Shown piece by piece: positions 56,027 to 64,000 of a DNA stretch of 64,000 nt (position 1 is its first letter; the number at the start of each line of letters is the position of its first letter). This stretch comes from Oscillatoria nigro-viridis PCC 7112. GTDB taxonomy: Bacteria; Cyanobacteriota; Cyanobacteriia; Cyanobacteriales; Microcoleaceae. The translations under genes were made by a program, and so were the position numbers. The notes under the pieces were generated by a model, which had not been told where the DNA came from, did no database searches, and was given only the letters and a program-made list of their open reading frames with translations. Location: contig NC_019729.1 in NCBI RefSeq assembly GCF_000317475.1, positions 2,246,501 through 2,310,500 of the forward strand, written 5' to 3'.

Positions 56027-59000
56027 ATGCCAAGTGCAGTGCCATTAGTAATTATACCACCTCCAACACCAACACCAGAACCAGAACCAGAGACGCCAGA
56101 ACCAGAGACGCCAGAACCAGAGACGCCAGAACCAGAGACGCCAACACCAACTCCGACTCCGACTCCAACACCTCCAACACCTCCCTCCGGGGACGACACA
56201 ATTGGCGACATAGACGACACAGGGGGCGGAGGCCAAGGTACCTCGCCCGCAGTCATCGGCGGCGTAGTCCGCGGCACAGAAAGCAACGACTCCTTAGCTG
56301 GCAGTCCCGGCCCCGACGTGATTTCCGGGCTGCAAGGCAACGACACGTTGCAAGGAGTCGGAGGCGACGACTTACTATTTGGCAACGACGATGACGACGT
56401 GCTGTTCGGCAATGAGGGCAACGACGTTCTTGACGGCGGTTCAGGACTCGATACCCTGTACGGAGGCAAAGATAACGACTCCATCGAGGGGGCAAATAAC
56501 CCTGACCTGCTGTATGGCAATGACGGCAACGACACGGTAATCGGAGGCGAAGGCAGAGACACGGCTTACGGCGGCAAAGGCAGCGACAGCTTGCGTGGCG
56601 GTTCTGGCGACGATAGCTTTTTGGGCGATCGAGGCGACGACATCCTCTGGGGCGACGAAGGTAACGACTCGCTCTTCGGCGGCGATGGCGAAGACTTGGT
56701 ATTTGGCAACGAAGGAGGCGACTGGCTCTACGGAAACGCCGGCGGGGATACATTTTTTTCCGGCGACGGCGACGACATCGTATTCGGCGGCGACGGCGAT
56801 GACATCGTGGACGGCGGTGCTGGCAACGACGTTCTTTGGGGCGAAGCAGGCAAAGACATAATGGCAGGAGGCGAAGGCAGAGATGTCTTCGTCATCGGTG
56901 CCTTCAGTTCCCCCAGCGGCAGCAGCAACGGCACTAACCCGGCATTTGTCACCACCGGCGGCCCCGACATCGCCGATGCCGACATTTTCACAGACTTTCG
57001 CCAAGGCGAAGATTTAATCGGGTTGAGCGGCGACCTCAAGTTTGAAGATTTGGTAATCTTCCAAAGCACCGACACCAAAGCCGGCAGCACGATTATTCGC
57101 AACGGCGTCAGCGGGGACTTTTTAGCAGTATTGCCCGGAGTGGACAGCCGAACCCTAGGGCGAAGCTCTTTTGTAATTGCCCCCACAGTTCCCGGCAGCG
57201 CCACTCCGCTTCCCCTACCGACGCCGACAGACAGTCCGACACCGACGCCGACGCCGACAGCCACTCCGACACCGACGCCGACAGCCAGTCCGACACCGAC
57301 GCCGACGCCGACAGCCAGTCCGACACCGACGCCGACAGCCAGTCCGACACCAACGCCGACAGAGCCGGTGCCGACGTTCCCGACGCCGACAGCAAATCCG
57401 ACGCCGACGTTCCCAACGCCGACAGCAAGTCCGACGCCGACAGCAAGTCCGACGCCCATCCTCAACCAACCTCCAAAAGCAGTTAACGACAACTTCACCA
57501 CGGTTGCGGGTCAACAACTCACTCTCAACGTTCTGTTGAACGACACTGACGCGGAGCAAAGCGCTTTGACTGTCACGACTTTTAGTCCAGCAAGCAAAGG
57601 GACCCTGGTTCCCGTGGGCGGCGGCGTATTCAAATACACCCCGAATCAGGGCTTCTCGGGTACTGACAGCTTCAGCTACTCGATCTCAGACGGTAACGGT
57701 GGCACAAGTCAGGCGGTAGCAACCATCCGCGTCAGCAGCCCGCCGCAGCTAGTAATTAACGACGGTGTGGTGGTTGCCAAAAGTAATCCTACCCAGACAA
57801 TCACCGCTGCGGATTTGTTAGTGACAGATCCCGACAACACGCCGTCGGAAATCGTTTACACGATTACTAAAGCCCCCGATGCTACCAGAGGTTTTGTCCA
57901 AAGGGGCACCACCTTTCTCAACGTCGGCGGCAAATTCACGCAAGACGATATCAACAACAACATCGTCAAATACAACTTGCTGGCGACAGGTGGCAGCGAC
58001 AGTTTCACGTTTACAGCCTCCGACGGATCTGCAACTCTCGAACCGATATCCTTCAGCATCACGGTTGTAGATAATATTGTCGATCGCAGCGCACTCCCGG
58101 CCAGCAGCTTTACAGGCAGCAACCTCAGCGACTTCATCCTCGGCGGGGCCGGCGACGATACCCTCTCTGGGGGCGACGGCAACGACATTATCGATGGCAG
58201 TGGCGGCAACGACCTCGAATTTGGTGACGCAGGCAACGACTCGGTGGTGGGTGCGATCGGCAACGACACCCTCGACGGCGGACTGGGCAACGACACCGTT
58301 GACGGCCAAGACGGCATAGACTCGCTGATCGGCGGACTGGGCAACGACCTGATGTTCGGCGGCAATGACAATGACATCCTCTTGGGCGGTGACAACAACG
58401 ACACCATTGACGGCGGGACAGGCAATGACTCGATATTGGGAGAATCCGGCGACGACTCGATACTTGGTGGCGCCGGGATTGACACCTTACTTGGTGGCAT
58501 TGGCGACGACTCCCTCGACGGCGGTGCAGGCGACGACATCCTCGACGGTGGACTGGGCAGAAACTTGCTCGACGGCGGTATCAATAACGATTCCATATCC
58601 GGCGGCGACAACGATGACACGATTTTGGGTGGAGAAGGCAACGACACGGGACTCGGAGGTTCGGGCAGTGACTACATGTTGGGCGAGGCCGGCAGCGACT
58701 CCCTGTTAGGCCAAGCGGGCGACGACACTCTCGACGGCGGTGCCGGCAGCGACTGTCTCAGCGGTGGCTTCGGCAACGACTTGGTATTGGGCGGCGATGA
58801 CAACGACTCGCTTTCCGGCGGTGCGGGCAATGACATTTTGGGCGGTGGCAACGGTTCTGACTTGCTCACGGGCGATGCTGGCAATGATTTCTTCTACTAC
58901 GAAACTCCCAGCGAAGGCGTGGACGTGATTGCTGACTTTAACACTAACGGCAGCGAGACCGACAGATTTTTGTTCAGGTCGTCAAATTTCGCAGGTTTAA

Positions 59001-59338
59001 CCAACTCAGGAACTACTCTCGATTTCACCAGTTTTATCGTTAGGAATATCGGGTCTAGCGGCGACGACATCAGCAAGCAATCAGTCATTTTGTTTGAATC
59101 TAAATTTGACAACGCTCAAGCAGTAAATGCAGTGTTGAAGAATCAAAAGGGTTCGAGCAAAGCGGGAGCTTTCTTCGTGTACCTGAACAATACTTTTAAC
59201 AAGTACGTTCTCGGCTTCGACCCGAATGTGGCAGATGACAGTCTCCCAGCTTTCGATTTGGCAGTGTTGAATTCTATTCCTACAGTGCCGGGAGCTCTGA
59301 GCACCGTCATTACTGCATCTGACTTTAAGTTTATTTAG
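56027..59338 (+). CDS. RTX-type calcium-binding secreted protein, first of a pair
   Basis: 1103 residues, acidic. Starts [15 protein letters not shown] with a [10 protein letters not shown] linker, then a first array of GGxGxDxux nonapeptides (about 82-288; [20 protein letters not shown]), a short domain ending [19 protein letters not shown], a Pro/Thr linker, two beta-sandwich cadherin/VCBS-like repeats ([22 protein letters not shown]; a second from about 573), a second nonapeptide array (about 692-958) and a C-terminal domain ending ITASDFKFI. Nonapeptides bind calcium and fold outside the cell; a C-terminal signal ending in hydrophobic residues fits type I secretion. AAAGGAG is seven bases before the ATG. 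No type I secretion genes lie in this window. Confidence 0.92.
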   Translation: MPSAVPLVIIPPPTPTPEPEPETPEPETPEPETPEPETPTPTPTPTPTPPTPPSGDDTIGDIDDTGGGGQGTSPAVIGGVVRGTESNDSLAGSPGPDVISGLQGNDTLQGVGGDDLLFGNDDDDVLFGNEGNDVLDGGSGLDTLYGGKDNDSIEGANNPDLLYGNDGNDTVIGGEGRDTAYGGKGSDSLRGGSGDDSFLGDRGDDILWGDEGNDSLFGGDGEDLVFGNEGGDWLYGNAGGDTFFSGDGDDIVFGGDGDDIVDGGAGNDVLWGEAGKDIMAGGEGRDVFVIGAFSSPSGSSNGTNPAFVTTGGPDIADADIFTDFRQGEDLIGLSGDLKFEDLVIFQSTDTKAGSTIIRNGVSGDFLAVLPGVDSRTLGRSSFVIAPTVPGSATPLPLPTPTDSPTPTPTPTATPTPTPTASPTPTPTPTASPTPTPTASPTPTPTEPVPTFPTPTANPTPTFPTPTASPTPTASPTPILNQPPKAVNDNFTTVAGQQLTLNVLLNDTDAEQSALTVTTFSPASKGTLVPVGGGVFKYTPNQGFSGTDSFSYSISDGNGGTSQAVATIRVSSPPQLVINDGVVVAKSNPTQTITAADLLVTDPDNTPSEIVYTITKAPDATRGFVQRGTTFLNVGGKFTQDDINNNIVKYNLLATGGSDSFTFTASDGSATLEPISFSITVVDNIVDRSALPASSFTGSNLSDFILGGAGDDTLSGGDGNDIIDGSGGNDLEFGDAGNDSVVGAIGNDTLDGGLGNDTVDGQDGIDSLIGGLGNDLMFGGNDNDILLGGDNNDTIDGGTGNDSILGESGDDSILGGAGIDTLLGGIGDDSLDGGAGDDILDGGLGRNLLDGGINNDSISGGDNDDTILGGEGNDTGLGGSGSDYMLGEAGSDSLLGQAGDDTLDGGAGSDCLSGGFGNDLVLGGDDNDSLSGGAGNDILGGGNGSDLLTGDAGNDFFYYETPSEGVDVIADFNTNGSETDRFLFRSSNFAGLTNSGTTLDFTSFIVRNIGSSGDDISKQSVILFESKFDNAQAVNAVLKNQKGSSKAGAFFVYLNNTFNKYVLGFDPNVADDSLPAFDLAVLNSIPTVPGALSTVITASDFKFI

Positions 59339-59372
59339 TAGTTTTTGAGTAGCGTCGCAAGGAGTCGGAACA

Positions 59373-62300
59373 ATGCCAAGTGCAGTACCACTAATTTTTC
59401 TCGAAGGGCGGGTACCCGATGAGAACGGGGATAGTTTGGATGGCGGCACGGCGCCGTCGCCTACGCCGTCGGCGGGGACTTCGACAACGATGACGGGGAC
59501 TTCGACAACGATGACGGGGACTTCGACAACGATGACGGGGACTTCGACAACGATGACGGGGACTTCGACAACGATGACGGGGACTTCGACAACGATGACG
59601 GGGACTTCGACGACGATGACGGGGACTTCGACGACGATGACGGGGACTTCGACAACGATGACGGGGACTTCGACAACGATGACGGGGACGGGCCCGGACA
59701 TTTCGATCACCCCGGTGCCTCGGCCAACTCTGACAGTTCCCACGCCTCCCCCACAGCCACTTTTTGTCGATGGCTTAGTTGTCGCAAATGACGCCAGTAA
59801 CTATTTAATCGGCAGCTTATTCAATGACACAATTTCCGGGCGTGGCGGCGACGACACGCTTCTGGGTAGGGACGGAGACGATGTACTCAGGGGCGATGAC
59901 GGTAATGACTCTCTCAACGGTGGCGCTGGTAAAGATATCGTTGAGGGCGGGCGCGGCAGTGACACGGCGCGGGGCGGCAAAGGCGATGATTTGGTTTCTG
60001 GCGATCGGGGCGATGACCTAGCTTTTGGCGACCAGGGCAACGATCTTGTCTTGGGTTCTGAAGGCAACGACTCGCTGTACGGCGGTAAAGGCAATGACTG
60101 TCTGCGCGGTGGTGGCGAGGACGACCTGATTTTTGGCGACAAGGGCAATGACACTGTTTTTGGCGACACGGGTAATGACTGCCTGATCGGCGCTGCGGGC
60201 AATGATATTTTGTTGGGCCAGGAGGGCGGGGATGTCATCACCGGCGGTGTTGGTAACGATACTGGTGATGGCGGCGAGGGTGATGACCTGATCTTCGGGG
60301 GCGACGGCAATGATTCTTTGTCGGGAGATGCTGGGGATGATATTCTTTCGGGCGATCGCGGGTCTGATACTCTGACAGGAGGCGACGGATCGGATATCTT
60401 TGTTCTGGGTAGGGTGGGCACGTCGCCTGCTGGCAACGGGTTTCTCACTACTGGCGGCCGCGACATCGGCGATGCTGATGTAATTACAGATTTTAAGGCG
60501 GGAGATTCGATCGGTCTGGCTGGAGGTTTGAACTTTACAGAGTTAGAAATTTTCCAGGGCCAAGGCTCGAATTCTAGCAACACGATTATTAGGGACAGGC
60601 GAACTGGGGAATTTTTGGCGGTGTTGATTGATGTTCGATCGAACTCGCTAGATGAATCTAGATTCACTACAGCTCAAATACCGCGCGTAGACGACAATCC
60701 CTTCACTATTGAGGGGACAACAACGAGTCCTACAACCGGGACAACAACGAGTCCCACAACCGGGACAACAACGAGTCCCACAACCGGGACAACCACAAGT
60801 CCCACAACAGGAACAACCACGAGTCCGACAACGGGAACAACCACAAGTCCGACAACGGGAACAACCACGAGTCCCACAACGGGGACAACCACGAGTCCCA
60901 CAACGGGGACAACCACTCCCACACCAGCGACCACAACTCCCACACCAGCGACCACAACTCCCACACCAGCGACCACAACTCCCACACCAGCGGGGACAAC
61001 AACGAGTCCGACAACGGGGACAACAACGAGTCCGACAACGGGGACAACTGCGAGTCCAACACCAACAACAGGGACATTGCCGACACAGGTTCCGGGTACG
61101 AGTCCGAATCCGACTGGGGGCGCGACAACTCCGAGTCCGATCCCTTCGATCGTCCCGACTCCAACTGCGACAACCCCAACTCCTCCGCCTTTGGGCGGGG
61201 GGCCGACTCCGCCGAGTTTTACCTCTCCGACTCCTAACCAGCCACCGATCGTGGAAGCTGGCAAGACGGTGACTGGTTTGCAGAATTTGCCTCTGTCTCT
61301 GAGCATTTCGGCGCCCAGCGACCCGGAGGGCGATCCGCTGTCGATCGCGGTAGTCGGACTTCCCAATCCTACTTTTGGTCAGGTAATTACGGGTACCAAC
61401 CCGGTCACCGTGAACCAAAAGTTAACCGTTCAGGATTTACTGGGGCTGAAATTCCAACCTGGAACAAACGCGATCGGGCAAGCCGGTTCTTTCAGCTACA
61501 GCGTAGCTGACGACCAAGGCGGCACGGCAGCAGCGTCAGTGGCGATTAACATCAATTCTTTCGATACCTCGGTAACGGTTCCAACTATTCTGTCGCCAAT
61601 TGCTGTCGATGACGGCATCGTATTTACGAGTACGAATAATTTGCTGCCCACTTTCATCGACGTGCTGGCGAACGATTCCAGCCCGCAAAAAGGGACACTC
61701 AGCATTATCAATGTCAGCACACCGCAACTCGGAATAGCTGTAAATCTTGTCTCTCAAGTGCAATTCATCCCCGGCAACGTAGCGGGTACAACTGCTTTCA
61801 CCTACAGCGTCAGCGACGGATTTGGGACAATTCCGGGCGTAGGTACTGTCACCGTTCAAATCTTGCCGGCTGATAGCGGGCCTAACAATTTGGTTGGGGG
61901 TTCTTTGCCGGACAATTTGAACGGTTTGGCGGGCAGCGATACTATTGACGGTCAAGGCGGCAACGATACGATTAACGGCGGTGTGGATAACGACGTGCTA
62001 GTAGGGGGCCTCGGTGCAGATACCCTTACGGGGGGCGGCGGCAGCAATCAATTCCGCTATACCAGCCCTGCACAAGGTGGGCCGGCTTTTGATGCGGCTT
62101 CTTCGGCGGCGATCGATGCTGCGATCGCGGCGGGCGGATACGATGTGATTACTGATTTTAGCGGTCTCGGTGTGCCGATCGCCGATCAGTTTAATTTTGC
62201 CCCCGGATTTGCCAATCTCAGCAATGGCAGTCAAGTTCTGCTGAATGTGCAGACAACTGTTTCTGCAAATATTCTGGGAGGAAGTGCTTTCTTGTTTGCC

Positions 62301-62441
62301 TACGATTCCGGTGGCAATACTTACATCATTTATGACGGCAATGGCAATAACCTCACCGGCAGCGATTCTCGCATTTTGGCGAAGTTAAATGGTGTAACAG
62401 GGGTTTCTTCTCTTTCGGAATTTGACTTTACTTTTATCTAA
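59373..62441 (+). CDS. RTX-type calcium-binding secreted protein, second of a pair
   Basis: 1022 residues; starts MPSAVPLIFLEGRV, sharing the first seven residues with its neighbour 34 bases upstream. Order: ten tandem 7-residue units GTSTTMT (about 36-106), nonapeptide array (about 140-340), domain ending EFLAVLIDVRSNSLDESRF, a Thr/Pro/Ser linker built of GTTTSPTT and TPAT units (about 446-590), cadherin-like repeats (about 625-830), a short final nonapeptide array (SDTIDGQGGNDTINGG) and a tail ending FDFTFI. AAGGAG is nine bases before the ATG. The linker repeats are near-identical at DNA level (21- and 24-base units), so length will vary between strains. Same secretion mode as the first gene is inferred. 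Confidence 0.92.
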   Translation: MPSAVPLIFLEGRVPDENGDSLDGGTAPSPTPSAGTSTTMTGTSTTMTGTSTTMTGTSTTMTGTSTTMTGTSTTMTGTSTTMTGTSTTMTGTSTTMTGTSTTMTGTGPDISITPVPRPTLTVPTPPPQPLFVDGLVVANDASNYLIGSLFNDTISGRGGDDTLLGRDGDDVLRGDDGNDSLNGGAGKDIVEGGRGSDTARGGKGDDLVSGDRGDDLAFGDQGNDLVLGSEGNDSLYGGKGNDCLRGGGEDDLIFGDKGNDTVFGDTGNDCLIGAAGNDILLGQEGGDVITGGVGNDTGDGGEGDDLIFGGDGNDSLSGDAGDDILSGDRGSDTLTGGDGSDIFVLGRVGTSPAGNGFLTTGGRDIGDADVITDFKAGDSIGLAGGLNFTELEIFQGQGSNSSNTIIRDRRTGEFLAVLIDVRSNSLDESRFTTAQIPRVDDNPFTIEGTTTSPTTGTTTSPTTGTTTSPTTGTTTSPTTGTTTSPTTGTTTSPTTGTTTSPTTGTTTSPTTGTTTPTPATTTPTPATTTPTPATTTPTPAGTTTSPTTGTTTSPTTGTTASPTPTTGTLPTQVPGTSPNPTGGATTPSPIPSIVPTPTATTPTPPPLGGGPTPPSFTSPTPNQPPIVEAGKTVTGLQNLPLSLSISAPSDPEGDPLSIAVVGLPNPTFGQVITGTNPVTVNQKLTVQDLLGLKFQPGTNAIGQAGSFSYSVADDQGGTAAASVAININSFDTSVTVPTILSPIAVDDGIVFTSTNNLLPTFIDVLANDSSPQKGTLSIINVSTPQLGIAVNLVSQVQFIPGNVAGTTAFTYSVSDGFGTIPGVGTVTVQILPADSGPNNLVGGSLPDNLNGLAGSDTIDGQGGNDTINGGVDNDVLVGGLGADTLTGGGGSNQFRYTSPAQGGPAFDAASSAAIDAAIAAGGYDVITDFSGLGVPIADQFNFAPGFANLSNGSQVLLNVQTTVSANILGGSAFLFAYDSGGNTYIIYDGNGNNLTGSDSRILAKLNGVTGVSSLSEFDFTFI

Positions 62442-62812
62442 AAAGATAAGAGGTTTGAAACCGCAGATAAACGCAGATAAACGCCGATTTTGTTGGCTGT
62501 TTATCTGCGTTAATTTGTGTTCATCTGCGGTGAAAACGTCAATCTAAGTAATGAGAATTAAATAACTTACACAAGTTTGTGGGGTGGGCGTCCCGCCCGC
62601 CCTTTTTGGACGGGCGGGACGCCCATCCCACCATAACAATTAAAATTGTAAGTTATTTAATTCGCGATCCTAATTATCTTCAGGAAAAATCCCAAGAATG
62701 AGCCTAGCATAGCATCAAGCCTTTAGAAAAATCCGAGGTTTGAAACCGCAGATAAACGCCGATTTTGTTGGCAGTTTATCTGCGTTAATTTGCGTTGATC
62801 TGCGGTAAAAAA
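62442..62812. other. Repeat-packed gap between the RTX and rhomboid genes
   Basis: Two copies of the ATCTGCGG repeat lie at 62457-62537 and 62738-62811, both opening GAAACCGCAGATAAACGC. Between them is an element at 62555-62663 (below). No gene is seen. The second copy may end the rhomboid transcript. Confidence 0.75.
62555..62663. repeat. 109-base element with perfect 17-base terminal inverted repeats and a GC hairpin
   Basis: GAATTAAATAACTTACA at 62555-62571 is the exact reverse complement of 62647-62663. Inside, GTGGGGTGGGCGTCCCGCCC pairs with GGGCGGGACGCCCATCCCAC across a CCTTTTTGGAC loop. No coding capacity. It resembles a MITE sandwiched between two ATCTGCGG repeats; I see no convincing target-site duplication. 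Confidence 0.85.
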
Positions 62813-63517
62813 TTAAAGCCGATTATCTTCTGAAAACAATCCCAACAAAGGGCCGAGAATAGCGCCGAAAACAAAGCCGCCGGCGTGGGCCCAGTAGGCA
62901 ACTCCCCCCGATTCCATGCCGACACTTGCCGGGGCATTCAAGGAAGCCAGCCCGTTCAATGCTTGCTGTGCAAACCAAAATCCTAGAAAGAAGAAAGCGG
63001 GGACTCTGACGGTGGTAAAAAAGATTCCCAAGGGCAGCAGTGTCACAACTTTGGCTTGGGGATATCTGAGAATGTAAGCTCCCATCACGCCTGCGATCGC
63101 GCCGCTAGCACCTAGGGACGGAATGGCAGATGCTGAGGAAAAAAACCACTGAGTTAGTGATGCTAAAACGCCGCAAGTAAGGTAAAATATTATAAATTTG
63201 ACGTGTCCTAAACGGTCTTCTACGTTGTTGCCAAAAATCCACAAAAATAACATATTTCCGGCAATGTGGAGAAAGCCTGCGTGCAGGAATTGGGAGCTAA
63301 TCAGTGTCGTCCATTCGGGAAATGGCGAAACTGGCAGCGCCACCCGACACATATTGCTTAACTGGCAAGGAACTACTGCCCAAGAGTAGAAAAATTCGGT
63401 TAATTGTCGATCGCCCAAACTGAGTTCGTACAAAAATACTAATATGTTGGCGGCAATCAGCCCGTAGGTGACGTAGGGAGTGATACTAATGGGATTTTCA
63501 TCGCGTAAGGGAACCAC
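62813..63517 (-). CDS. Rhomboid-family intramembrane serine protease
   Basis: 234 residues with six membrane helices. The catalytic Ser is in GASGAIAGVMGAY and the catalytic His in WAHAGGFVFGA, with the helper motif GNMLFLWIFGNNVEDRLG (HxxGNMLFL: H-I-A-G-N-M). So it should cleave single-pass membrane proteins within the bilayer. The start is GTG at 63517 with GAGGAAAAAAAGG in front. Substrate unknown. Confidence 0.93.
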   Translation of the reverse strand: MVPLRDENPISITPYVTYGLIAANILVFLYELSLGDRQLTEFFYSWAVVPCQLSNMCRVALPVSPFPEWTTLISSQFLHAGFLHIAGNMLFLWIFGNNVEDRLGHVKFIIFYLTCGVLASLTQWFFSSASAIPSLGASGAIAGVMGAYILRYPQAKVVTLLPLGIFFTTVRVPAFFFLGFWFAQQALNGLASLNAPASVGMESGGVAYWAHAGGFVFGAILGPLLGLFSEDNRL

Positions 63518-64000
63518 AGCCTTTTTTTCCTCATCAAAATATTGGCAACACAGTAGCGCATTTATAGCCCAGGTGTCTCCTGTCTAAAGGAAGAGGGAAT
63601 AAGCCAATCGATTTGAGATTTTAGATTTTGGATTTTAGAATTGAAGATTTGAAGATTTGAGATTTGAAGAAAGCGACTTGACGGATGTAGCCGAGGGCTG
63701 GTTAATCGATTTGAGATTTTTTATTTCTGCACCGATGAATCCGGGGGCTTCTACCGCCCCTGGATACCCCAAGCTTGCTGCAAACCCGCCGTGTCCCGAT
63801 GAAACAAAAATAAAACCCAACACCTTGCAGTTACTTGAATATCTGCTTTTTAGTGTTGGGTTTTATTTTACCGCAAAGGCGTATATTGTAGGATTGCAGA
63901 GCAAGTTTGTAGTTGCGGTATTGGTGGGGTTTTCACCTCTAAAAAAAACTACAAACTTATTTATCCCCTTGCTGATTACATTTTTACAGCGGGGCTAGTT
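63518..64000. other. Non-coding end of the window with ATTTGAGATTT repeats
   Basis: 63615-63660 is a run of GATTTGAGATTTTAGATTT-like units, and a block near 63735 reads ATGAATCCGGGGGCTTCTAC, like the 19390 and 24300 blocks. A 113-codon plus-strand frame from 63657 spans these repeats and is rejected. The rhomboid promoter should be here but is not clear. Confidence 0.55.
63807..63869. terminator. Bidirectional hairpin terminator
   Basis: AAAATAAAACCCAACAC at 63807-63823 is the exact reverse complement of 63853-63869, a 17-base stem with a 29-base loop, with T-rich ends on both strands. It would stop transcripts coming from either side. No gene is seen within 300 bases to the left on the plus strand. 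Confidence 0.6.

Noticed and set aside
59081..59743. 220-residue minus-strand frame with VEVPVIV repeats
   Set aside because: It is the antisense reading of the 21-base repeat of the RTX gene; the plus-strand gene has domains and a ribosome site.
60715..61060. Regular repeats that could be taken for a CRISPR array
   Set aside because: Units are 24 bases with no spacers and stay in frame within a Thr/Pro linker of the RTX protein.
63657..63998. 113-residue plus-strand open frame at the window end
   Set aside because: It crosses repeat runs and the bidirectional terminator; no conserved motif.
1..64000. tRNA or rRNA genes
   Set aside because: I looked for T-loop GTTCGAATC-type motifs with matching acceptor stems and for conserved rRNA segments and found none; a covariance search would be decisive.

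Overview
The window looks like the chromosome of a filamentous, probably non-heterocystous cyanobacterium of the Microcoleus/Oscillatoria/Phormidium type. This is an inference from several signs. The palindrome GCGATCGC (HIP1) and its near-variants occur throughout, inside and between genes. There is a CemA/PcxA proton-extrusion protein, a GuaB3-type IMP dehydrogenase-like gene beside a thioredoxin, a set of giant fused Ser/Thr-His kinases of the HstK family, and many short palindromic and heptamer repeats between genes. I saw no rRNA, tRNA, CRISPR array, complete insertion sequence or prophage.

Layout. 1-19.5 kb is signalling: the 3' part of a PAS histidine kinase with a degenerate ethylene-receptor-like membrane segment, then three tandem 5.4-kb HstK-type genes on the minus strand, bracketed by two decayed histidine-kinase tails. 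The tandem genes are mosaic, with a near-identical block shared by copies 1 and 2 and another shared by copies 2 and 3. 19.7-24.1 kb is membrane redox: cytochrome bd oxidase (cydB, cydA), a UreH/ferric-reductase-like membrane fusion and a small exported protein. 24.5-30 kb is housekeeping: a LOG-family protein, thioredoxin, GuaB3, a lipid-A-disaccharide-synthase-like protein and a polysaccharide deacetylase. 30.4-36.9 kb is a fourth, hybrid HstK gene with an added PAS, a different histidine-kinase type and a receiver domain.

37.3-49.5 kb is the most unusual accessory stretch. Two genes begin with the same short HTH-like domain (a VMAP-N type in my reading). One is a response regulator and the other a STAND ATPase with TPRs, and both have AGTCGGAAAAGTC-like repeats near them. 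Between them lie a sigma factor overlapping a TPR gene, a duplicated leader whose first copy has no gene left, a beta/gamma-crystallin-like protein, an ABC exporter, a methyltransferase and three tandem single-domain NfeD-like OB-fold genes. I propose the sigma-TPR-leader-crystallin-ABC-methyltransferase run, and the divergent NfeD/STAND pair, as the two best candidates for undescribed systems. Both proposals rest on gene order only.

49.6-64 kb holds a VOC-family protein, RodA, PcxA, an SF1/AddB-like helicase-family protein, two adjacent RTX-type secreted calcium-binding proteins with expanded tandem repeats, and a rhomboid protease. The intergenic regions carry several families of palindromic repeats, one in two copies whose stems co-vary, and one that lies inside the TPR coding sequence.
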